From positions 1 to 5,319 of the forward strand of contig DAOVDY010000076.1 in NCBI GenBank assembly GCA_030669265.1: a stretch of DNA of 5,319 nt, read 5' to 3'. Below are positions 1 through 5,319 of this stretch, in pieces. This DNA is from Desulfobacteraceae bacterium (GTDB lineage: Bacteria > Desulfobacterota > DSM-4660 > Desulfatiglandales > B25-G16). Numbering within the stretch: the stretch's first letter is position 1; the number at the start of each line of letters is the position of its first letter. The notes beneath the pieces were generated by a model. That model searched no databases and was not told the origin of the DNA. It saw only the letters and a program-made list of their open reading frames with translations. Position numbers and translations under genes: made by a program.

Positions 1-1
1 C

Positions 2-1093
2 AAAGATCTTCAAATGTTGGCAGAAGATTCCCTCGAGAACAGAGCAGGCGCTATTGTTGCCATGAATCCAATGACTGGAGAGGTATTGGCTATGGCAAGT
101 AGACCGAGCTTTAATCCTAATGACTTTGCCACAGGGATGGACGAGAAGGTATGGAAAAGATTGGTTTCTAATCTTCGCTTTCCACTACAAAATAGGGTAA
201 TCTCAGGACAGTATCCACCAGGTTCCCTTTTTAAGATAGCCGTAGCCATAGCAGGATTAGAAGAAGGAGTTATTGATCCCAATGAAAAAATCTTTTGTGG
301 AGGAAGCTATAGCTTTAGAGGAAGGGCATATCGTGATTGGAAAGAGGAAGGACATGGCTATGTTGATTTACACAGGGCATTAGTTGAATCATGCGATGTC
401 TACTTTTATAAAATGGGTCAGAAGATAGGGATAGATACTATCGCAAGATATGCCAAGAGCCTTGGTTTTGGCTCTAAAACAAACCTCCAATTAGGAGACG
501 AAAAGGAAGGACTTATTCCAAATAGGGCCTGGAAGCTAAGACGATGGCATGTTCCGTGGCAGGAAGGGGAGACATTGTCCGTGGCAGTTGGACAAAGCTT
601 TGCTCTCGTAACGCCTATCCAAATGGTCAGATTTGTATCAGCCCTTTTTAATGGGGGTGATCTGTTTAAACCACAGGTAACCAAATGGATAGAGAAAGAA
701 AACAAGGAAAGAATTTTTAAATTTAAACCAAATTCATTACGTCGATGGAGCATAAAAAAAGAAAATATGGAGTTGATAAAAAAGGCCTTAGTCGGTGTTG
801 TAAATGAACCCCATGGAACGGGAAAAAGGGCGAAATTTGATCAAATAAGAGTTGCTGGTAAAACTGGCACTGCTCAGGTAATTGCTTTGCCAGAGGAAAG
901 AGAATTAGCAAGGGAAAAAGATGTTCCGTATAAATTTAGAGACCATGCATGGTTTGTGGCTGTTGCGCCTGCTGAAAACCCGGCGATAGCATTAGCTGTC
1001 CTTATAGAGCATAGTGGTACTGGAGGGGGTGTAGCGGCCCCGATTGCAAAAAAGATACTCGAGTGTTATTTCAAGAAGGTAAGAATGTTATAG
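2..1093 (+). CDS. mrdA: Penicillin-binding protein 2 (peptidoglycan D,D-transpeptidase), 3' part, truncated at the left edge
   Basis: This is the transpeptidase domain of PBP2, which cross-links peptidoglycan in the periplasm with RodA during cell elongation. The reading frame is open to the window edge: four codons (K-D-L-Q) precede the first visible ATG at 14 and continue the conserved DLQ...A motif, so that ATG is internal and the true start lies to the left. Roughly 250 N-terminal residues (membrane anchor and pedestal) should be missing, since the family is usually about 600-640 residues. Counting from the ATG at 14, the active-site SxxK is S71-L-F-K74 in PPGSLFK, the second motif is S126-C-D128 (the SxD form usual in PBP2 rather than SxN), and the third is K283-T-G285 in GKTGTAQ. 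The motif AMNPMTGEVLAM is also typical. No frameshift or missing catalytic residue is seen. rodA follows after 48 nt. A PBP3/FtsI identity is less likely because of the rodA neighbour and the SCD motif. Confidence 0.95.
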   Translation, partial: KDLQMLAEDSLENRAGAIVAMNPMTGEVLAMASRPSFNPNDFATGMDEKVWKRLVSNLRFPLQNRVISGQYPPGSLFKIAVAIAGLEEGVIDPNEKIFCGGSYSFRGRAYRDWKEEGHGYVDLHRALVESCDVYFYKMGQKIGIDTIARYAKSLGFGSKTNLQLGDEKEGLIPNRAWKLRRWHVPWQEGETLSVAVGQSFALVTPIQMVRFVSALFNGGDLFKPQVTKWIEKENKERIFKFKPNSLRRWSIKKENMELIKKALVGVVNEPHGTGKRAKFDQIRVAGKTGTAQVIALPEERELAREKDVPYKFRDHAWFVAVAPAENPAIALAVLIEHSGTGGGVAAPIAKKILECYFKKVRML

Positions 1094-1102
1094 GTGCACA
1101 TT

Positions 1103-1116
1103 TTTTGTTAACAAAA
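1103..1116. repeat. 14-bp perfect palindrome between mrdA and rodA
   Basis: The sequence TTTTGTTAACAAAA is its own reverse complement and starts 10 nt after the mrdA stop codon. It has no spacer, so it would make a poor RNA hairpin. A small dyad operator or chance in AT-rich DNA are both possible. No function is assigned. Confidence 0.4.
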
Positions 1117-1119
1117 CAA

Positions 1120-1140
1120 GAAGCGAGAAGCGGGAGACGA
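1120..1140 (+). repeat. Three tandem degenerate heptamers overlapping the rodA ribosome binding site
   Basis: Three adjacent 7-nt units are seen: GAAGCGA (1120-1126), GAAGCGG (1127-1133) and GAGACGA (1134-1140), consensus GARRCGR. The array ends one base before the rodA ATG. The purine-rich GGGAG at 1132-1136, across the second and third units, is the best Shine-Dalgarno match for rodA, 5 nt from the start codon. The block is more GC-rich than the surrounding gap. Confidence 0.55.
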
Positions 1141-1141
1141 C

Positions 1142-2248
1142 ATGTTTGATCGTCGATTGATAAACAACTTTGACTGGATCCTCTTAGTTATATTGATATT
1201 TATAGGAGCACTAAGCGTTATTAATCTTTATAGCGCTACCCATTCGATCGGATCTATGGGAGGAGGCCATGTTTATTTTAAACAGATCCTTTGGTATACT
1301 ATAGGTTTTTTTGTTCTGCTATTAATGACAACTTTTGACTATCATGTTTTAGATAGACTTGCGTATCCGTTATTTTTTATTTCCCTTATTTTTCTGGTGG
1401 CCGTTCTAAAGTCGGGTAAAGTTACATATGGCTCTCAACGCTGGTTGAGTTTAGGTTATTTTTCTATCCAACCTTCTGAGATGGTCAAAATATCCATTAT
1501 TATTGTTCTCGCTAAATATTTTTCAGACTCGGAAAGAACTGAAAATTATAGACTTAGAGATTTGTTGAGACCATTAATTTTAATTGCCATTCCTTTCATA
1601 ATGATCATTTATCAACCTGACTTGGGAACGGCACTGATGTTACTCATAATCTCCTTCTCGATTATTATTTTTGTTAATGTTAATTGGAAATCAATAGTGA
1701 TTTTTTTATCCATCGCTTTTCTTTCAGCACCGTTTTTCTGGATCACGCTTCAAGAATACCAGAAGAAACGGATAATAACATTTTTAAGGCCTGATTTGGA
1801 TCCCTTGGGTGCCGCATATCATGTTACCCAATCCAAGATTGCTATTGGTTCAGGCCTCTTTTGGGGGAAAGGTTTTCTTAAAGGGACTCAGACGAGGCTA
1901 CATTTTCTTCCCCAACAACATACCGATTTTCCGTTTTCTGTTTTAGCAGAGGAGTGGGGATTTGTAGGCTCAGCCATGCTTTTGCTTGTCTATCTATTTT
2001 TAATATTATGGTGCCTCAACATAGCAAAAAACAGCAAAGATGGATTCGGCACCCTAATCGTTGTTGGTATTGCTGCATCGGTTTTCTGGCACCTCATTAT
2101 AAATGTAAGCATGGCAATCGGCCTCCTCCCTGTAGTTGGGATACCATTAGTCTTATTTAGCTATGGTGGATCATCGGTAATTTCCACTATGGCTGCTATG
2201 GGTTTGGTAATGAATATAAGCATGAGGAGGTTTATGTTTCAGGAATGA
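1142..2248 (+). CDS. rodA: RodA, SEDS-family peptidoglycan glycosyltransferase
   Basis: RodA polymerises lipid II into glycan strands at the cytoplasmic membrane, working as a pair with PBP2 in the elongasome. The 368-residue product is very close to the usual length (E. coli RodA is 370) and is a chain of about ten hydrophobic segments with short loops. Visible SEDS signatures are QPSEMVK (P111-S-E113), YQPDLGTAL, LPQQHTDFPF and FSYGGSS (S340 onward). The aspartate of HTDF falls at residue 262, matching the catalytic Asp262 of E. coli RodA. The ATG at 1142 is chosen because the protein begins as expected for the family (short polar tail, then a membrane segment) and GGGAG lies 5 nt upstream inside a short heptamer repeat. 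FtsW is the main alternative, but the PBP2 gene just upstream and the HTDF context favour RodA. The gene is intact, and its C-terminus ends with the usual short basic cytoplasmic tail (MRRF). Confidence 0.96.
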   Translation: MFDRRLINNFDWILLVILIFIGALSVINLYSATHSIGSMGGGHVYFKQILWYTIGFFVLLLMTTFDYHVLDRLAYPLFFISLIFLVAVLKSGKVTYGSQRWLSLGYFSIQPSEMVKISIIIVLAKYFSDSERTENYRLRDLLRPLILIAIPFIMIIYQPDLGTALMLLIISFSIIIFVNVNWKSIVIFLSIAFLSAPFFWITLQEYQKKRIITFLRPDLDPLGAAYHVTQSKIAIGSGLFWGKGFLKGTQTRLHFLPQQHTDFPFSVLAEEWGFVGSAMLLLVYLFLILWCLNIAKNSKDGFGTLIVVGIAASVFWHLIINVSMAIGLLPVVGIPLVLFSYGGSSVISTMAAMGLVMNISMRRFMFQE

Positions 2249-2379
2249 CAAATAGACAAGGCCGAGGCTTTAATAAATCTTTTTAAAATTAACCTCATTT
2301 AGCAATACAATTTTTCTTGCAATCGTCTATAAGATAATGTTATTAAGCCGCTGGTAAATATCAAGGAGGTTAGCAATCA
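2249..2379 (+). promoter_or_regulatory. 131-nt AT-rich gap; possible start of a new transcription unit before the bactofilin gene
   Basis: This is the largest gap in the window and the likeliest place for a promoter serving bactofilin and the ATPase genes. It contains a -10-like TATAAGATAAT (2328-2338) without a good -35 at the right distance. It also holds TTGCAA (2317-2322), 18 nt before TATTAA (2341-2346), each matching the sigma-70 consensus at 4 of 6 bases. A weak hairpin with a 4-nt loop (2258-2271) stands about 8 nt before a five-T run. None is convincing alone, so the entry records a candidate region, not a mapped promoter. Confidence 0.25.
2363..2370 (+). promoter_or_regulatory. Strong Shine-Dalgarno site for bactofilin
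   Basis: AAGGAGGT is a full-length match to the anti-Shine-Dalgarno sequence, with a 9-nt spacer to the ATG at 2380. It fixes the start codon and suggests efficient translation, consistent with a structural polymer that must be abundant. Confidence 0.8.
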
Positions 2380-2781
2380 ATGAAGAAATCAAAAGACGAG
2401 ATTAATGCTTTTTTAGGTAGGGACACAGAATTTGAGGGTAAACTTTCCTTTACTGGTGCTGTCAGGATAGATGGAAAACTTTCTGGAGAAATTTTTTCAA
2501 GCGGGACTTTGATAGTAGGTGAAAGCGCAGTTATTAAAGCACAGATTCATATTGCTGATATGGTCATAAGTGGAGAGGTGCATGGTGATATATTTGCAGA
2601 AAAGAAGATCGAAATAACTGTTCCAGGAAAACTCTTCGGTAATATTAAAACTCCAAAACTTGTCTTAGAAGAAGGGGTTATTTTTGAGGGTAACTGCAAA
2701 ATGAAAGATCTAAAAGAAGAGACAAATAACGATCGTGCCGTATCCCAAAAACAAACTGAAAGTCTCTCTGTTTTGAAATAG
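2380..2781 (+). CDS. Bactofilin family polymer-forming cytoskeletal protein
   Basis: Bactofilins self-assemble without nucleotide into filaments made of a right-handed beta-helix and act at the inner face of the membrane in cell shape, stalk formation or chromosome positioning. The 133-residue product has the family plan: a short N-terminal tail (about residues 1-15) with the typical INAFLGRDTEFEG entry, a core of about 90 residues (roughly 16-108), and a polar, charged C-terminal tail (109-133). The core shows the repeating short hydrophobic/glycine pattern of beta-helix rungs, for example RIDGKLSGEIFSSGTLIVGE, then ISGEVHGDIFAEKKIEI and VPGKLFGNIKTPKLVLEEG. No membrane segment or signal peptide is visible. 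Its start is set by the strong AAGGAGGT site. It lies between rodA and the V/A-ATPase genes in the same direction, so a role in envelope shape with RodA/PBP2 is a reasonable inference, not a demonstrated one. No specific gene symbol (bacA, bacM, ccmA) can be assigned from sequence alone. Confidence 0.93.
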   Translation: MKKSKDEINAFLGRDTEFEGKLSFTGAVRIDGKLSGEIFSSGTLIVGESAVIKAQIHIADMVISGEVHGDIFAEKKIEITVPGKLFGNIKTPKLVLEEGVIFEGNCKMKDLKEETNNDRAVSQKQTESLSVLK

Positions 2782-2831
2782 CTGCAATATCTCTCCTTTA
2801 TACAATTTTTAATTAGCATTAGAGGTTTAGC

Positions 2832-3143
2832 ATGATTTTAGAATCCTTACATAAGATAAAAAAGGCCGAAGCTGAGGTAAAAGAGAGGATAGAGGATTCC
2901 AAAGGAGAGGCAATTCGCATAATTGAGAAAGCTAAGGCAGAGGCAGAAAAATTATTAGCTGAAAAGGCGAAAAATTCTCAAAGACAAGCTGAGAAGATGA
3001 GAGAGGATGCTGGAGAGGAGGCAAAAAATGAAGGCCTCACTATCGCGAATGAATGGAAAAAGGAAACCGAAGAACTTAGCAAAGAGGCCCAAAAAAACCT
3101 TGAAAAGGCCAAAGAGCTTATTTTACGTTCATTATTAGGATAG
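2832..3143 (+). CDS. ahaH: V/A-type ATPase subunit G/H, peripheral-stalk coiled coil
   Basis: This small subunit pairs with subunit E to form the peripheral stalk (stator) that holds the catalytic A3B3 head against the membrane part of V/A-type ATPases. The 103-residue product is almost entirely a predicted charged helix: alanine-, glutamate- and lysine-rich, with runs such as KAKAEAEKLLAEKAKN, no cysteines and no membrane segment. Length and composition match archaeal AhaH and the Enterococcus NtpF equivalents. AGAGG (2821-2825) sits 6 nt before the ATG. Its position, five bases before subunit I and ahead of subunit K, is the usual H-I-K order of archaeal-type operons and is the strongest evidence for identity, because coiled-coil composition alone is weakly diagnostic. 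F-type subunit b is a less likely alternative, since there is no N-terminal membrane anchor. Confidence 0.82.
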   Translation: MILESLHKIKKAEAEVKERIEDSKGEAIRIIEKAKAEAEKLLAEKAKNSQRQAEKMREDAGEEAKNEGLTIANEWKKETEELSKEAQKNLEKAKELILRSLLG

Positions 3144-3148
3144 AGATT

Positions 3149-5095
3149 ATGTTACGACCAAGCCGGATGAAAAAGATACAAATACTTGCTCTCGAAGGAT
3201 TTAGATATCAGGTAATTAAAAGACTACAAGCGCTTGGCACTATCCATCTCACTGATTATTCTGAAAAGCTCGAAGATCCTACCTGGAAAAACCTACTAAG
3301 ACCTCACCCGCCATCATTAAATATCAGAAAAATAGCGGCTCTTAATATTGCAATAAATCGATTGTTAGATCTTTTTGAACGCTATGATCCTGAACAAAAA
3401 GAGGGTTTTATAAAAGGGATCTTTGCACCTATGCCGCCAAAAAAGATTGAAACGAGAGAAATATACGGCAAAGAGCTAATAAATACCGTTGACGATATAA
3501 TAGAAAAAATTGAGCAAGAGACAGAGGAGCCAGTTAAGGAGTTAGAAAAAATTGAGCAAGAGATTGTAGAATCAGAGAGAATTAAGGCGCTATTGGACCT
3601 GATTTTAACCTTAGAGATAGATCTCGCAGATGTTGGGGAATCAGGCTTTTTGTCTATCTTCTTAGGTATTATGCCAAAGGAAGAGACGGATAATGTACGG
3701 GAAAGATTAAATGAATTGACAGAAGGTAACTTTTACCTCGGTGTAAAGGAGACATCTGAGAATAAGCTGGTGACACTATTAGTCTGTCTCAAAGAACGAG
3801 CATCGCTGGTATTAGCTAATCTTCGCCGCATAAGCTGGGAAAAGATTGAAATAGCGGGGCAGCAAGGGACACCAAACGAGGCAAGAGATTCGATTAATAA
3901 AAAAAATTTGGCATTAGTTGAGGAGAAGACAAAAAAAGAGGCAATCGTTGTTGATATAGCTAAAAGATGGCGAGATGAGCTTGAAAAGTACCGGGAACTT
4001 TTAGTGACGGAGCGACAGAGAGAGGAAAGTCAGAATAAGTTTGCACAGATGGAGCATGTTGTCGCCATTCAGGGTTGGGTCCCAGAAAACTCGGCAGCCC
4101 AAGCCACGCAGGTGATAGGAGAAGTTAGTAATGGGGCATGCGTGGTAGAGATATCGGAGCCTGAAGAGATGGATGATGTGCCAGTGTTGCTAAAAAACCC
4201 TAAATTTATTAGGAGTTTTGAGCTATTAACACGTCTTTACGGTATGCCAACCTATAATGGCGTTGATCCAACTCTATTTTTAGTTCCAGGTTTTCTGCTG
4301 TTTTTTTCAATCATGTTAACTGACGCAATGTATGGGGTAATTGCACTTGTTTTGGGCCTGTTATTGGTAAGGGGTGGAGGAAAATATAATATATTCATTA
4401 AGGATGCCGGTGTTATTTTATCATCAGCAGGCGTGGCTACTATTATTATTGGCGCCCTCGCCGGGGGATGGTTCGGCGATTTTGGACTCAAGGTACCTGT
4501 ACTAAAATCTATGCAGATATTTGACCCCATGGTCCAGGTAACAACATTTTTGTTGATTGCCCTCATTATTGGTCTGACTCATGTTAACGCAGGTGTAGTG
4601 ATTAATGTGTGGAATAGGATAAAAAGAAGGGAATTATGGAAAGCCTTAACTGGTAATCTGTGGTTTCTGTTTGCTCAGCCTGGCATTTTTTTCTTTTTAG
4701 TAGGCTATAAGTCGGTGGGGTTACTATTTATAGTTATCTCTCTCGTACTGCTTTTCCTTGGACATAAGGCCATGGCCATGTTTCAAGTAACTGGATTCAT
4801 GGGGGATGTTCTTTCTTACGCCAGGCTTATGGCTTTGGGCTTGTGCACAACAGGGATTGCTATGACAGTTAATGTCCTTTCAGATATGCTTTATGCTGGC
4901 AGTTCAATCGGAATCTTTTTTGCTATCGTTGTCTTTTTTATTGGGCATCTATTCAATTTTGTCATCAATGCAATGGGGAGCTTTGTTCATGGGCTCCGGC
5001 TGCATTATGTAGAATTGTTTACCAAATTTTTTGAAAGCGGGGGCGCTGAGTTTACACCCCTTGAGACAAGGTATGAAGCAGTAGAGATTAAATAA
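3149..5095 (+). CDS. ntpI: V/A-type ATPase subunit I (subunit a), membrane ion-channel stator
   Basis: Subunit I forms the ion half-channels beside the rotating proteolipid ring and anchors the peripheral stalks. The 648-residue product has the two-part family plan: a cytoplasmic N-terminal half (about 1-375) with long charged coiled-coil stretches, then a C-terminal half with about eight membrane helices, beginning near LFLVPGFLLFF at residue 376. Two arginines needed for ion transport are in place: R559 in SYARLMALGL (equivalent to yeast Vph1 R735) and R617 in HGLRLHYVELF (equivalent to Vph1 R799). The hallmark TDAMYG loop is present. The ATG at 3149 is preferred over the in-frame ATG at 3167 because AGGA (3137-3140) lies 8 nt upstream, while the later ATG has no clear site. 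It follows subunit G/H by 5 nt, implying translational coupling. Residues 119-146 contain a two-heptad internal duplication. Confidence 0.95.
   Translation: MLRPSRMKKIQILALEGFRYQVIKRLQALGTIHLTDYSEKLEDPTWKNLLRPHPPSLNIRKIAALNIAINRLLDLFERYDPEQKEGFIKGIFAPMPPKKIETREIYGKELINTVDDIIEKIEQETEEPVKELEKIEQEIVESERIKALLDLILTLEIDLADVGESGFLSIFLGIMPKEETDNVRERLNELTEGNFYLGVKETSENKLVTLLVCLKERASLVLANLRRISWEKIEIAGQQGTPNEARDSINKKNLALVEEKTKKEAIVVDIAKRWRDELEKYRELLVTERQREESQNKFAQMEHVVAIQGWVPENSAAQATQVIGEVSNGACVVEISEPEEMDDVPVLLKNPKFIRSFELLTRLYGMPTYNGVDPTLFLVPGFLLFFSIMLTDAMYGVIALVLGLLLVRGGGKYNIFIKDAGVILSSAGVATIIIGALAGGWFGDFGLKVPVLKSMQIFDPMVQVTTFLLIALIIGLTHVNAGVVINVWNRIKRRELWKALTGNLWFLFAQPGIFFFLVGYKSVGLLFIVISLVLLFLGHKAMAMFQVTGFMGDVLSYARLMALGLCTTGIAMTVNVLSDMLYAGSSIGIFFAIVVFFIGHLFNFVINAMGSFVHGLRLHYVELFTKFFESGGAEFTPLETRYEAVEIK
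3501..3584 (+). repeat. 42-nt tandem duplication inside the subunit I coiled coil
   Basis: A 21-base stretch at 3501-3521 recurs exactly at 3543-3563, an offset of 42 nt, and the bases after each copy have diverged. The two adjacent units encode 14 residues each, both starting EKIEQE (residues 119-132 and 133-146). Fourteen residues equal two coiled-coil heptads, so the duplication keeps frame and helix register. Confidence 0.65.
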
Positions 5096-5097
5096 AA

Positions 5098-5104
5098 GGG
5101 AGGT
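5098..5104 (+). promoter_or_regulatory. Strong Shine-Dalgarno site for subunit K
   Basis: GGGAGGT lies 6 nt before the ATG at 5111. It is stronger than the sites of subunits G/H and I, which fits the need for many copies of the ring proteolipid per complex. Confidence 0.75.
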
Positions 5105-5110
5105 GTTTGT

Positions 5111-5319
5111 ATGGAATTATCATCAGGAATAGTATTGGCAATTATTGGAGCGGCAATCTCTATGGGTGTGGCTGCCATTAGCTCAGGGATTGGAGTTGGT
5201 TTGGCAGGTATTGCAGGTGCCGGTGTTATATCAGAGGACCCAAAGAAATTTGGACCTGTTTTAGTCCTCCAGGCCCTACCACAAACACAGGGAATTTATG
5301 GTTTCTTAGGGGCCGTTTT
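5111..5319 (+). CDS. ntpK: V/A-type ATPase subunit K (proteolipid c-ring subunit), 5' part, truncated at the right edge
   Basis: Subunit K makes the rotating membrane ring that carries H+ or Na+. The 69 complete codons visible give one helical hairpin: a glycine/alanine-rich first helix (about residues 6-38, with SSGIGVGLAG), a short polar loop (ISEDPKKFG), and the start of a second helix containing LQALPQTQGIYGF. This matches the first hairpin of Enterococcus NtpK, where the LPGTQGLYGF motif supplies Na+ ligands. The position that holds the ion-binding glutamate in single-hairpin subunits (LPETQ) is glutamine here (Q58), so the protein is predicted to continue with a second hairpin carrying the carboxylate, for a total near 150-160 residues. 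That half is outside the window. The start is supported by GGGAGGT 6 nt upstream, and the gene follows subunit I by 15 nt, clearly in the same operon. Confidence 0.93.
   Translation, partial: MELSSGIVLAIIGAAISMGVAAISSGIGVGLAGIAGAGVISEDPKKFGPVLVLQALPQTQGIYGFLGAV

Noticed and set aside
14..16. First visible ATG as the start of the PBP2 gene
   Set aside because: The frame is open to the window edge, the four codons before it (K-D-L-Q) fit the conserved family motif, and the N-terminal anchor and pedestal are missing. The ATG is internal.
418..753. Antisense open frame opposite mrdA (and similar ones opposite bactofilin and subunit I)
   Set aside because: All lie fully or mostly opposite well-supported genes, their translations look like no known family, and no antisense ribosome binding site or promoter stands out.
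1954..2160. 68-codon open frame on the + strand inside rodA
   Set aside because: It lies in another frame of a clear RodA coding region, has no recognisable protein features, and rodA conservation explains the sequence.
2224..2248. Strong SD-like GAGGAGG followed by an ATG near the rodA end, suggesting a tiny extra gene
   Set aside because: The ATG is in the rodA frame and would encode only four codons before the rodA stop. The purines simply encode the Arg-Arg of the RodA tail.
2258..2284. Intrinsic terminator after rodA (hairpin 2258-2271 and a T run)
   Set aside because: The stem is about 5 bp including a G-T wobble, with a 4-nt loop, and the five-T run starts about 8 nt beyond it. It is too weak and too far apart to call a terminator.
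2782..2831. Possible terminator or promoter between bactofilin and subunit G/H
   Set aside because: The 50-nt gap shows no stem-loop with a T tract and no -35/-10 pair at proper spacing, so nothing can be supported.
3899..3906. Run of eight A in subunit I as a possible frameshift or slippage site
   Set aside because: The reading frame continues normally through it with family-typical sequence on both sides, so there is no sign of a frameshift or a programmed alternative product.

Overview
The window is 5.3 kb of moderately AT-rich bacterial DNA with every recognisable gene on the + strand. It carries two functional blocks. The first is a cell-elongation block: the 3' part of a PBP2-type transpeptidase gene (mrdA), a complete rodA, and a bactofilin gene. 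The second is the start of a V/A-type (rotary) ATPase operon: the small stator coiled-coil subunit G/H, the large membrane subunit I (subunit a), and the first 69 codons of the proteolipid subunit K.

Layout: mrdA (cut by the left edge, stop at 1093), a 48-nt gap with a perfect palindrome and a short heptamer repeat, rodA (1142-2248), a 131-nt gap, bactofilin (2380-2781), a 50-nt gap, subunit G/H (2832-3143), a 5-nt gap, subunit I (3149-5095), a 15-nt gap, and subunit K (from 5111, cut by the right edge). There is no gene-free stretch over 300 bases, and I saw no tRNA, rRNA, CRISPR array, insertion sequence or convincing intrinsic terminator.

Functionally, RodA (SEDS glycosyltransferase) and PBP2 (transpeptidase) form the core peptidoglycan synthase of the rod elongasome, and bactofilins are polymer-forming cytoskeletal proteins often tied to cell-wall shape. 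The V/A-type ATPase couples ATP hydrolysis or synthesis to H+ or Na+ movement across the membrane. The visible half of subunit K resembles the first hairpin of a duplicated Enterococcus-type NtpK: it has the LPxTQ ion-ligand signature but no carboxylate there.

The host is probably a rod-shaped, Gram-negative-type bacterium, plausibly an anaerobe, because V/A-type ATPases in bacteria are scattered among anaerobic and thermophilic lineages. A Desulfobacterota-like or related lineage would fit, but this is inference from gene content only. All genes look intact and ordinary for their families. The points of interest are the gene order, the repeats and the predicted ion chemistry, not an evident new system.
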